A stretch of 11,638 bases of DNA from Endomicrobium sp. (GCA_031278405.1 JAITKL010000052.1:1-11638); one strand, 5' to 3'; counted from the first letter of the stretch, positions 1-7,303 are shown. Program-made: numbers and translations. The notes: generated from the sequence alone by a model not told the origin.

Positions 1-39
1 CTTGGAATTATAAACATTGCTGCGATTGTAGCAAAATAA
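1..39 (+). CDS. possible C-terminal tail of an upstream gene (partial)
   Basis: The first frame of the window reads twelve hydrophobic codons (LGIINIAAIVAK) and then a TAA stop at 37-39, eight bases before the radA start. This would fit the end of a membrane protein or of a helix-rich enzyme lying to the left. The stretch is far too short to identify, and chance is a real alternative. The frame that continues into radA has no stop here, but its extra residues do not look like a RadA N-terminus. Confidence 0.25.
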   Translation, partial: LGIINIAAIVAK

Positions 40-47
40 ATAACTTT

Positions 48-1415
48 ATGAAAAAACAGAAAATTAAATTTTTGTGTCAACAATGCGGTTATGAATCAGT
101 TCAGTGGCTTGGCAAATGCCCTTTTTGCGGAGCTTGGAATAGTTTCACGGAAGAAAAATTTTCCGTATCGCCTAAAATTTTTTCCAATGTAAGGCAGTTA
201 ACAGGATTTTCTTCCGAAGTTTTAAAACTTAATGAAATTTCAGTTAAAGACCTTTCTAGATACCAAACAAATATAATAGAATTTGACAATATGATAGGCG
301 GTGGTGTAGTGCCTGGATCTTTAATATTACTCGGGGGATCGCCCGGTATCGGTAAGTCTACATTAATGTTACATATTTCAAGCTCTTTAAGTGAGCAAGG
401 AACTGTTCTTTACATATCTGGCGAGGAATCTCTTTCTCAAATAAAGTCCAGATCAGAGCGTCTTAAAGTAAAAAAAGAGAACATATTTTTAGCTTCTGAA
501 ACAAATCTGCAAAATATTATAGATGCTGTTAACAAAATAGAACCTAAATTTTTAATAGTAGACTCAATACAGACAACATACCATCCCGAGCTTGCGAGCG
601 CTCCTGGAACTGTAGGTCAGGTTAGGGAAACTGCCGCCGAACTTCTTAAAATAGCCAAATCCAAAAATATTACTGTATTTATTTTAGGTCATGTTACAAA
701 AGACGGAGATTTGGCAGGTCCTAGAGTTTTAGAGCATATAGTAGATACCGTCCTATATTTTGAAAATGAACGCCAACATGCTTATAGAATTTTAAGAGCT
801 TATAAAAACAGATTTGGACCTACAAGTGAAATCGGTATTTTTGAAATGAATTCTTCAGGACTAAAAGAAGTTTCTAATCCATCTTTAATTTTTTTAGGAG
901 AACGTACAACTAATGCGGCAGGTAATGTTGTAACCGTCGCTATGGAGGGAACAAGACCTATACTTTTGGAAGTTCAGGCTTTAACCGCAAGAACGTCTTT
1001 TGGTATGCCTCGCAGAATGGTTTCTGGATATGACGCAAATCGTATAATAATACTTATAGCCGTTTTGGAAAAAAAGTTAGAATTGCCTCTTGAAATGCAA
1101 GATGTTTTTGTAAATATTGTTGGAGGCGTGAAAATTAAAGAAACTTCTGTAGATTTGGCCGCTGCCTGTGCGATAGCTTCGGCAAATTCTAATTTTATCT
1201 GTCCTAAAGATATCGTTATTTTTGGAGAGGTCGGACTTTCCGGAGAGGTTCGTTCGGTAGCTTTGGCTGCCGAACGTATTTGTGAAGCCGAAAAATTAGG
1301 ATTTAAAAAAACTATAATTCCGAAAGGTAATTTAAAAAAATTATCTTATAAAAGCAAAATAGAAATATTTGGAGCAGAAACATTGGAACAAGCAATTAAA
1401 ATAATAAGAAACTAA
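48..1415 (+). CDS. radA: DNA repair/recombination protein RadA (Sms)
   Basis: RadA is a cytoplasmic RecA-like ATPase that promotes branch migration of recombination intermediates, including during natural transformation. All family parts are visible in the 455 residues, a normal length. There is an N-terminal zinc finger with C10, C13, C24 and C27. Walker A is GSPGIGKS at 97-104 and Walker B is FLIVDS at 168-173. The RadA signature KNRFG is at 253-257. From about residue 285 a Lon-protease-like (S16 fold) domain follows, the part RadA uses as a hexamerisation/DNA-binding module rather than as a protease. The start MKKQKIKFLCQQCG matches the usual spacing from Met to the first zinc cysteine. 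No clear Shine-Dalgarno precedes it, so translation may depend on the upstream gene. The next thing on + is a broken gene. Confidence 0.97.
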   Translation: MKKQKIKFLCQQCGYESVQWLGKCPFCGAWNSFTEEKFSVSPKIFSNVRQLTGFSSEVLKLNEISVKDLSRYQTNIIEFDNMIGGGVVPGSLILLGGSPGIGKSTLMLHISSSLSEQGTVLYISGEESLSQIKSRSERLKVKKENIFLASETNLQNIIDAVNKIEPKFLIVDSIQTTYHPELASAPGTVGQVRETAAELLKIAKSKNITVFILGHVTKDGDLAGPRVLEHIVDTVLYFENERQHAYRILRAYKNRFGPTSEIGIFEMNSSGLKEVSNPSLIFLGERTTNAAGNVVTVAMEGTRPILLEVQALTARTSFGMPRRMVSGYDANRIIILIAVLEKKLELPLEMQDVFVNIVGGVKIKETSVDLAAACAIASANSNFICPKDIVIFGEVGLSGEVRSVALAAERICEAEKLGFKKTIIPKGNLKKLSYKSKIEIFGAETLEQAIKIIRN

Positions 1416-1433
1416 ATATAAATTCACAATAAA

Positions 1434-1446
1434 AGAGGCAACTATG
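1434..1446 (+). promoter_or_regulatory. relic ribosome binding site and start codon of the DUF3089 pseudogene
   Basis: AGAGG at 1434-1438 lies five bases before an ATG at 1444. The ATG opens MFLKIK and then hits TGA at 1462. The neighbouring frame from 1461 continues as a hydrophobic, signal-peptide-like stretch (VIFATVYFLLFLSS). This marks where the ancestral gene began, about 28 bases after radA. Confidence 0.5.
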
Positions 1447-1647
1447 TTTCTAAAAATAAAGTGATTTTTGCTACAGTTTATTTTCTATTGTTTTTATCTT
1501 CTAACTTTGATACTACAAGCCACAAGTAACAAAACTAAAAAAGAATTGTCGTCATTATGTAAAGGTAGAGACTATGTTTATATCCTGGTCGGCGGATAAT
1601 AGTTCCAGCGGATTATTCTGATGTTAATAATTGGCTTGCACTTCCTA

Positions 1648-1688
1648 AACAAGAAGAATTAAAACAGAGTGTTTTAATTCTTCTTGTT
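1648..1688. repeat. perfect 18-bp inverted repeat with 5-base loop
   Basis: The left arm (1648-1665, core CAAGAAGAATTAAAAC) is the exact reverse complement of the right arm (1671-1688); the loop is AGAGT (1666-1670). It sits inside the DUF3089 pseudogene between the NWLALP and KVDVVF blocks. The 3' arm is followed by AAAGTAG, not a T tract, and the stem is AT-rich, so it is not a classical intrinsic terminator on either strand. A perfect arm of this length is very unlikely by chance even in AT-rich DNA. I see no second copy in the window. Confidence 0.85.
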
Positions 1689-1896
1689 AAAGTAGATGTG
1701 GTTTTTTTATATATTCTATCGCTTGGAAAGCAAATATAAGAAGTGTCCAATATATGACATAAAAAATAATAAGGAAATCAGAGATGGAGTTAGTTATTAT
1801 TTAAAATTTTGTGCTTCTGCTTTTGAAACATTAGAAAATATTTTTGCACTATAGACAGATAAATGTTTCTTTTGTGATAAAGTTGAATTTAAGTTA

Positions 1897-1904
1897 GGGG
1901 GGGG
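1897..1904. repeat. homopolymeric run of eight G
   Basis: An uninterrupted G8 tract in very AT-rich surroundings, inside the DUF3089 pseudogene. It lies at a point where the readable peptide changes frame, between YRQINV-SFVIK and YVYVQALPK. It may be the site of one of the frameshifts, by slippage expansion. Confidence 0.9.
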
Positions 1905-2102
1905 TATGTTTACGTTCAAGCTCTTCCAAAACGATATAATATTATATTAAAAATTAAAAATGACAGAAGACCGTTTTTAACAGGACATTAAGTCTAATAG
2001 CGGGAATTTTATCAGATTATATGAAATGAAAGTAAATCTAGAGGCTTACAAAAGAATGATAGGACACCTATGCAATAGGCACTGCTCTTTGATGGAAGAA
2101 TA

Positions 2103-2118
2103 CTTTAAAATTTTAAAG
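2103..2118. repeat. 16-bp AT-rich perfect palindrome
   Basis: CTTTAAAATTTTAAAG is its own reverse complement. It lies in the gap between the convergent DUF3089 relic and the minus-strand gene that stops at 2140. As RNA it could form only a weak six-pair stem with an AATT loop. A role as a bidirectional transcription end is possible but unsupported by any GC-rich stem or T tract. Confidence 0.4.
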
Positions 2119-2139
2119 CGTTAAATTAAGAAATTTTAA

Positions 2140-3042
2140 TTACCAAGGTAATATTTTTTTCCACCAAAGTTGATGTTTCGTCTCTAAAATTTTTATTTTT
2201 GTATCGCTTTTGATTTTTGCTAAACCAATTATGGAAGGAGTGTAGTTTAAATAGATTTCAAAGTCATCGTTCTTGTAAGTAACTTTTTTAACTATGGCTG
2301 GAACTGGATACATATTACCGCCTTCTATCCCTCCTATCAAGTGTGCAATATAATGCGTTAAGTCTCTCTTGTCTATTATTGTTGACAATATTATGTCTCC
2401 TTCAATAATTTTTTTTACAGGTTTTCCATTGTTGTCTTTTAATATTTTGACGTCAAGCTCTATAGACCCTAAATCATAATCCAGAGTTGATATAGAATTT
2501 TGTTTTAAGTTATAGTCGGGAAGTTTTTTAAATTGAGTTAAATTTAATTCTTCATTTTCAATTTCTATAAACACTTTGGTAGGGTAGAAAAAGTTTTTCA
2601 TTATGGAAGAAATTTCTTCTGGAGAAATAGCAATAGCTTCTTTTAAAACTTTTTGAATATAAACTTTTAAAGTTTCTTCTGTTTCTTTAGTGTATATTTC
2701 CATAGCTCCAGAATTTAAACGAGCTGAAAAAATAGCTTTTTCATATGAAAACCAATCCATACTCGTGGAAATTTCATATATTGCGGGATTGCGAGAAAAT
2801 GTTATGCTGAAACGCATAATCTCTGATGTTTTCATATTTATAACTATATGCATAAGTCCATATATGTTTTCTTTCAGAAAAATTATTTTTATTTTAAATG
2901 TTGTGATAAATTTTAAGGTAAAACCTATCGCTGTAATAGCTTTTTCAAGATTGTTATTTGAAAGAGAAAGCGCAAGTTCTGCTTCAGAACGTTTGCAGCC
3001 AGTTTCTTCCATTAAAAGTTGAAAATAGTCTTTTTCTGTCAT
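2140..3042 (-). CDS. uncharacterised protein with UBA-like N-terminal domain
   Basis: I do not recognise this 300-residue protein as a named family. Residues about 3-39 (FQLLMEETGCKRSEAELALS, then NNNLEKAITAIG) have the three-helix pattern of UBA/TS-N-type domains, as in NAC and EF-Ts N-termini: an acidic-hydrophobic helix, a TGC turn, then 'N-LEKAI'. The remaining 260 residues are mixed alpha/beta, rich in K, I and E, with no signal peptide, no membrane segment and no catalytic motif that I can see. The protein ends in a basic, tryptophan-rich tail (QLWWKKILPW). It is the last gene of the dprA-topA-xerC operon, 35 bases after xerC, and its frame is intact, so it is presumably expressed and useful. 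An AGGA on the coding strand lies about 15 bases before the ATG, a rather long spacing. Confidence 0.85.
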   Translation of the reverse strand: MTEKDYFQLLMEETGCKRSEAELALSLSNNNLEKAITAIGFTLKFITTFKIKIIFLKENIYGLMHIVINMKTSEIMRFSITFSRNPAIYEISTSMDWFSYEKAIFSARLNSGAMEIYTKETEETLKVYIQKVLKEAIAISPEEISSIMKNFFYPTKVFIEIENEELNLTQFKKLPDYNLKQNSISTLDYDLGSIELDVKILKDNNGKPVKKIIEGDIILSTIIDKRDLTHYIAHLIGGIEGGNMYPVPAIVKKVTYKNDDFEIYLNYTPSIIGLAKIKSDTKIKILETKHQLWWKKILPW

Positions 3043-3077
3043 AAATTTATTTTTATATCCTAAGATTGTAGTTCAAG

Positions 3078-4013
3078 CTATTTACGAGGGTGTGTCTTTT
3101 TATATATCTTCTTCAAACTTTCTATTGTAACGTGAGTGTAGATCTGTGTTGTAGAAAGATTCTTATGTCCGAGCATTTCTTGTACACTTCTTATATCGCA
3201 GCCTCTATCCAAAATATGTGTTGCAAATGTATGTCTTAAAGTATGAGGGCTTGCTTTCTTTAAAATGTCTGCCTTAATAAACAATCTATGTACTATTCGC
3301 CTTGCCGTCCTTTGGTCCATCCTTATAGAACGATCGTTTAAAAACATCGGTGAGTTTATATCATATGGAAACCCTGTCTCGCGACGTTCTTTTATATAGT
3401 TTAGTATTGCTTCAACGCACTTATTTCCTATAGGGATGATTCTCTCTTTGTTGCCTTTTCCGGACACCGTGACAGTATTTGATATAAAATCTACATTTTT
3501 TATGTTTAAACTCATTAGTTCTTCTATTCTAAGTCCGCATGAATAAAGAAATTCAATCATAGCCCTGTCGCGAAGTTTTACATTTTCTAAATTCAAAAGT
3601 TGCTGCATTTCTGTTTCTGTTAGGAATAAAGGTATTTTTTTATCTTTTTTTATTCCGGACATATTTTGCATAGGACTTCGTTTTATAACTTTGTTTATTA
3701 TCAAAAATTTATAGAAAGTGCGTAGTGTCGTAAATTTTCTGGAAAGAGTAGCTTTTCTTAATTCTTTATTGCTGATTTCTTCAAAAAACGTGCGTACGTT
3801 ATATTTGCTAGCATTTGATAAAAGCATTTTTTTATTTTTCAAGAACATAGCAAAATCAAGCACATCTCTTGTATAAGCTCTTAAAGTGTGTTTGGAAAAG
3901 TTTCTCTCTCCTTTAAGATATTTTACAAAAGAATCTATTTGCTCTGAATTGTCTTTTTCGATATTTTTTTGAACTTCGTCGCTGCTTCTTCTTTCGAAGC
4001 TTTTGGTATCCAT
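3078..4013 (-). CDS. xerC: tyrosine recombinase XerC/XerD
   Basis: Site-specific tyrosine recombinase that resolves chromosome dimers at dif, normally as a XerC-XerD heterotetramer. The N-terminal SAM-like core-binding domain covers about residues 24-110 (KHTLRAYTRDVLDF at 41-54). The catalytic domain has the full set R162 (CGLRIEEL), K186 (SGKGNKER), H257 and R260 (PHTLRHTFATH), H283 (LGHKNLSTT) and nucleophile Y292 (IYTH). Length is 311 against a usual 295-300; the excess is a charged leader of about 22 residues. ATG at 4013 is the only possible start, since no GTG/TTG/ATG follows before the conserved domain, and it has an AGGA at seven bases. It therefore overlaps the end of topA by 79 bp in a different frame. 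Xer C versus D cannot be settled from motifs; the dprA-topA neighbourhood favours XerC. Confidence 0.95.
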   Translation of the reverse strand: MDTKSFERRSSDEVQKNIEKDNSEQIDSFVKYLKGERNFSKHTLRAYTRDVLDFAMFLKNKKMLLSNASKYNVRTFFEEISNKELRKATLSRKFTTLRTFYKFLIINKVIKRSPMQNMSGIKKDKKIPLFLTETEMQQLLNLENVKLRDRAMIEFLYSCGLRIEELMSLNIKNVDFISNTVTVSGKGNKERIIPIGNKCVEAILNYIKERRETGFPYDINSPMFLNDRSIRMDQRTARRIVHRLFIKADILKKASPHTLRHTFATHILDRGCDIRSVQEMLGHKNLSTTQIYTHVTIESLKKIYKKTHPRK

Positions 4014-6151
4014 TGTAAAGTCCTACATTTTGGAAATGCCGAACAAGTGAGAAATGGTCCTCTTTTACCTATTCTTTTAAGCATTTCAGACCCACATTTT
4101 TCGCACTTTATGTCAGTATGCTCAGGAGCAGGTTTTATTACTTTGTTGCCATTTTTATCTATATTATACATGACTTTGCATTCTTCATTTTTACATACAA
4201 GGTATCGTTTTCCTCTAAAACCGACCTTTTTAAGCAAAGGACTTGTACATTTGTCGCATTTAATATCTGTTTCCTGTGGACCATCTATTTTTTTGCCATT
4301 TTTATCTAGACATATTGTGGTTTTGCATTTTGGGTACCCGGAACAACCCAGAAACTGCCCGTTTCGGGAATTTCTGATAAGCATAGGTTTCTCACAGTTG
4401 GGACATATTTCAGAAGATATTCGAGGCTGTATTTTTTGTTTTTGTAGATTTTTCTCAACATCTACAAGGTTCTTATCAAATGGCGTATAAAAGTCTTTTA
4501 AAACGTCTTGCCACTTAGTAGCTTTATCTTCAGCTATATTGTCAAGTTTTTCCTCAATATTTGCGGTAAATTCAACGTTTACTATATTTCCAAAGTGATT
4601 TTTTAGAACGTCGTTTACAACAATGCCGAGATCAGTGGGAATAAATTTTTTACTGTCAAGACGTACATATAGTCTATCAAGAATAGTTTTAATTGTAGTA
4701 GCGTATGTGGACGGTCTTCCTATTCCGTGTTCTTCTAACGCTTTAATTAAACTTGCTTCATTGTAACGCGGAGGCGGTTCTGTAAAATGTTGTTGAGGTA
4801 TTATCTGCAAAAGATTTAAATTTTCCTGTTCCGCAAGAAGCGGAAGTTTTGTTTCTTTTTCATCATCATCTAAGTTGTAAACTTTCATAAATCCGTCAAA
4901 TATAAGCGAACTTCCAGAAGCTCTGAACATATAATCTTTTGCTGAAATTTCAGCTATTATAATGCTATATACAGCGTCAGTCATTTGGCTTGCAGTAAAT
5001 CTTTTCCATATTAAATCGTACAGTTTAAATTCTTCAGGCGTTAGATACTGCTTTATTTTCAATGGAATTCTTTTTGTGGAAGTTGGTCTTATGGCTTCGT
5101 GCGCTTCTTGAGCGTTTTTAGATTTTGTTTTGTAAACTCTTGCTATTTCAGAAAGAAATTCTTTTCCGTAAGAAGATTCTATAAATTTTAACGCTTCTAC
5201 TTGAGCGCTCTTTGCTATGTTTAAAGAATCTGTTCTCATATATGTTATAAGACCTATTTCTGCGCTTCCTTCGATATGAACCCCTTCATAAAGTTTTTGA
5301 GCTATTACCATTGTTCTTGAAGGAGAAAAACCCAAACGTCTGGAAGCATCTTGCTGCAAAGTAGATGTTGTGTATGGAGCATACGGAGATCGTCTGCGTT
5401 GTTTTGTTTCAACAGACTTTACGATGTATTTAGTTTCTTTTAAGTCAATTAGTATTTTCTCAGCTTCTTCTTTTGTTTTTATAAATAATTTCTCAAACTT
5501 TACATCGCCTTTAGCTGCTAACATGGCTTTAAAAGGCAAAGTATCTTTATCTGTTTTTGTAAGTTCCACTTCTATGCTCCAATATTCAACTGGGATGAAT
5601 CTTTTAACTTCTTCTTCCCTGTTGCATATAAGCATTACCGCTACAGACTGTACTCTACCTGCAGAAAGCCCTATTTTTATTTTTTTCCACAAAAGAGGGG
5701 AAAGTTTATAACCTACAAGTCTGTCTAGCAATCTGCGTGCCTGCTGGCTGTTTACAAGACACATATCCAAACTTCTTGGATGTTTTACAGAATCTAATAT
5801 GGCTTCAGGCGTAATTTCATGAAATGTTATTCTTGAAATTTTTGAATCCGAGAGTTTTAAAGCTTCCTTTAAATGCCAAGCAATGGCTTCTCCCTCGCGG
5901 TCAAAATCTGTGGCTAAATAGACTACTTCGGCTTTATCTGCTTCTTTCTTTAAGTCAGATACAATCTTTTTAGCCTTAGGTATATTAGTATATGTCGGCT
6001 CAAAACTATTTTCTATATCTATCCCGAGTTTGCTTTTAGGCAAATCTCTTATATGACCATAAGAACTTTTAACTTTAAAGTCCTTTCCCAAAATTTTGGA
6101 TATAGTTTTTTCTTTTGTAGGAGACTCAACTATAACTAAATATTTAGGCAT
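3935..6151 (-). CDS. topA: DNA topoisomerase I (type IA)
   Basis: Relaxes negative supercoils by transient single-strand cleavage with a 5'-phosphotyrosine link. The TOPRIM domain opens at once (LVIVESPTK, E9) and has the acidic triad TDFDREGE (D82, D84, E86). The active-site tyrosine is Y304 in GLITYMRTDS. HEAIRPTS at 351-358 and EHGIGRPSTYA at 474-484 are further family landmarks. The C-terminus carries three four-cysteine topoisomerase zinc fingers: C583/C586/C603/C609, C632/C635/C653/C658 and C683/C686/C703/C709. A lysine-rich tail follows and is the part that overlaps xerC. The 738 residues are a normal length. The start has a strong Shine-Dalgarno. The gene lies 50 bases downstream of dprA and is probably co-transcribed with it. 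No frameshift or missing key residue was seen. Confidence 0.97.
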   Translation of the reverse strand: MPKYLVIVESPTKEKTISKILGKDFKVKSSYGHIRDLPKSKLGIDIENSFEPTYTNIPKAKKIVSDLKKEADKAEVVYLATDFDREGEAIAWHLKEALKLSDSKISRITFHEITPEAILDSVKHPRSLDMCLVNSQQARRLLDRLVGYKLSPLLWKKIKIGLSAGRVQSVAVMLICNREEEVKRFIPVEYWSIEVELTKTDKDTLPFKAMLAAKGDVKFEKLFIKTKEEAEKILIDLKETKYIVKSVETKQRRRSPYAPYTTSTLQQDASRRLGFSPSRTMVIAQKLYEGVHIEGSAEIGLITYMRTDSLNIAKSAQVEALKFIESSYGKEFLSEIARVYKTKSKNAQEAHEAIRPTSTKRIPLKIKQYLTPEEFKLYDLIWKRFTASQMTDAVYSIIIAEISAKDYMFRASGSSLIFDGFMKVYNLDDDEKETKLPLLAEQENLNLLQIIPQQHFTEPPPRYNEASLIKALEEHGIGRPSTYATTIKTILDRLYVRLDSKKFIPTDLGIVVNDVLKNHFGNIVNVEFTANIEEKLDNIAEDKATKWQDVLKDFYTPFDKNLVDVEKNLQKQKIQPRISSEICPNCEKPMLIRNSRNGQFLGCSGYPKCKTTICLDKNGKKIDGPQETDIKCDKCTSPLLKKVGFRGKRYLVCKNEECKVMYNIDKNGNKVIKPAPEHTDIKCEKCGSEMLKRIGKRGPFLTCSAFPKCRTLQWIPKASKEEAATKFKKISKKTIQSK
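4021..4024 (-). promoter_or_regulatory. xerC ribosome binding site inside topA
   Basis: On the coding strand the sequence reads TAGGACTTTACAATG, with AGGA seven bases before the xerC ATG. It lies wholly within the last codons of topA and supports the overlapping start. It also suggests translational coupling of the two genes. Confidence 0.65.
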
Positions 6152-6158
6152 TATTTTA

Positions 6159-6165
6159 CTCCTTT
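6159..6165 (-). promoter_or_regulatory. topA Shine-Dalgarno
   Basis: On the coding strand AAAGGAG lies seven bases before the topA ATG. It is the strongest ribosome binding site in the window and fixes the topA start. A small 7-bp inverted repeat (GAGTATT/AATACTC, 6172-6190) lies just upstream in the dprA-topA gap. Confidence 0.8.
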
Positions 6166-6201
6166 ACTTGCGAGTATTGTGCAAATACTCAAAAACTCTG
6201 C

Positions 6202-7296
6202 TTAGTATGCTCTTATATATATTTGTCCGGGGGTATTTTTTATTAGTCCGGTTATTTCCAGTTTTAAAAGCGCTGCTGACGTTTCAGAAATATCAAGATT
6301 TAATTTTTCAGCAATTAAATCTGTCGGCAAGCCGTCGCTATCACTTTCTATTAAATTAAGTATTGCTGTTTCAAGTTTATCCAAATAGCCTAACCCTATT
6401 TGTTTTTTTAGTTCATTTTTTGTAAGCCAGCCAAGCTGTTGCGCCATATTTTGCGGACTTAATGCCATACAAGCTCCATTTTCTATAAGATCGTTTGTTC
6501 CTTTTGATACATTTGAATATATACTTCCCGGCACGGCAAAAACATCTTTGCCGTAGTCCGCGCAAAATCTTGCCGTTATAATTGCTCCGCTTCCGATCCC
6601 AGCCTCGGTAAGCAGAGTAGCTTTTGACAACCCAGCTATGATCCTGTTTCTTCTTGGAAAAGTTCCCTTATCTGGCGATTGTTTTAAATGGAATTCGCTT
6701 ATAACAGCTCCGTTTTGCGAAATTACCTCCTGAAGTTTCTTATTTTCAGGAGGATAGTTTACAAGAATCCCATTACCAAGTACAGCTATTGTCCGCGATT
6801 TGTTTTCTAAGGCTGTTATATGAGCCAGAGTATCAACGCCTCTGGCAAGTCCAGAAACTATAGTAATATCTTTCTTTGCAAAATAAGATGCAAAGTCTGA
6901 AGTAACTGTTTTACCATAATTGCTTATCTTTCTGGAGCCGACTATTGATATTGATTCAAAGTCTTTTTCCAAGATAGTGCCTTTTATATATAAAACAAGC
7001 GGTTTGTCGGGTAGCTCTCTAAGAGCTTTTGGATAGTTGGTGTCTGTATATAGGACTATAGATATATTATTCTTTTTAGCAAGTTCAAGTTCTTTTTCAG
7101 CTTTTTTAGAAACGAAACTGTTAACAATAGCTTCAGAAAGAATCGTACCGATTCCTTCAACGGACATAAGGTCTTTTTTTTCTGCTTTAAGAACAGAATC
7201 CGCATCGCCAAATTTTTCAAGCAGTCTAAAAAACCTTACAGAACCTATGTCTCCTGACAAAATGAGTTTAAATGAAGACAGCTCTTTTTCATTCAT
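6202..7296 (-). CDS. dprA: DNA processing protein DprA (Smf)
   Basis: DprA binds incoming single-stranded DNA in natural transformation, protects it and loads RecA. The 364 residues show the complete three-part form. A helix-hairpin-helix-like N-terminus has DLMSVEGIGTILSEAI at 42-57. The Rossmann-like DprA core has SIVGSRKISNYG (117-128), IVSGLARGVDTLAH (146-159), FPRRNRIIAGLS (213-224) and SGAIITAR (236-243). A C-terminal winged helix spans about 305-361, ending PGQIYIR. No key motif is missing, so the gene looks functional although genes nearby have decayed. It heads the operon with topA, xerC and the UBA-like protein. No Shine-Dalgarno precedes the ATG; see the promoter entry for a possible leaderless start. 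The ATG at 7296 is preferred because the HhH region follows directly. Confidence 0.96.
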   Translation of the reverse strand: MNEKELSSFKLILSGDIGSVRFFRLLEKFGDADSVLKAEKKDLMSVEGIGTILSEAIVNSFVSKKAEKELELAKKNNISIVLYTDTNYPKALRELPDKPLVLYIKGTILEKDFESISIVGSRKISNYGKTVTSDFASYFAKKDITIVSGLARGVDTLAHITALENKSRTIAVLGNGILVNYPPENKKLQEVISQNGAVISEFHLKQSPDKGTFPRRNRIIAGLSKATLLTEAGIGSGAIITARFCADYGKDVFAVPGSIYSNVSKGTNDLIENGACMALSPQNMAQQLGWLTKNELKKQIGLGYLDKLETAILNLIESDSDGLPTDLIAEKLNLDISETSAALLKLEITGLIKNTPGQIYIRAY

Positions 7297-7303
7297 TGAG
7301 ATA

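Larger units (their letters stand above)
1444..2125 (+). pseudogene. decayed DUF3089 (alpha/beta-hydrolase-like) protein gene
   Basis: No frame stays open, but joining frames gives blocks in the order and spacing expected of DUF3089 proteins, predicted secreted alpha/beta-hydrolase-like enzymes of unknown substrate. Seen in order: a signal-peptide-like segment (1461-1526); IVPADYSDVNNWLALP (1599-1646); KVDVVFLY (1689-1712); then, in another frame, CASAFETLENIFA (about 1810-1850); YRQINV just after; after the G run, ALPKRYNIILKIKNDRRPFLTGH (about 1918-1987), where the family has its GHSQG nucleophile elbow. Here GH is followed by TAA, so the catalytic serine region is lost. The end reads AYKRMIG and, one frame over, YAIG, like the family's 'KRMVAAYxIGY'. 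At least five frame changes and several stops make it non-functional. The family assignment comes from remembered motifs, not a search. Confidence 0.7.

Noticed and set aside
1648..1688. The long inverted repeat as a Rho-independent terminator of radA
   Set aside because: The stem is almost all A/T, lies 230 bases after the radA stop, and has no T tract on the 3' side of either strand.
1416..2139. CRISPR array, tRNA or insertion sequence in the gene-free stretches (also 10629-11638)
   Set aside because: No spaced direct repeats, no cloverleaf or CCA-arm pattern, no transposase motif and no paired terminal repeats were seen. The DUF3089 relic explains most of the first stretch.
2926..3036. 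UBA-like N-terminus as a sign of elongation factor Ts or a NAC protein
   Set aside because: The rest of the 300 residues does not resemble either, and tsf is normally beside rpsB.
3969..4490. Plus-strand open frames inside topA, dprA and the UBA-like gene
   Set aside because: They are antisense to well-supported genes, have biased cysteine/phenylalanine-rich composition and no ribosome binding sites.
6172..6190. Hairpin GAGTATT/AATACTC between dprA and topA as a terminator
   Set aside because: Only seven pairs, no T tract in the direction of transcription, and topA follows at once with a strong ribosome binding site. It looks like an incidental small repeat within an operon.
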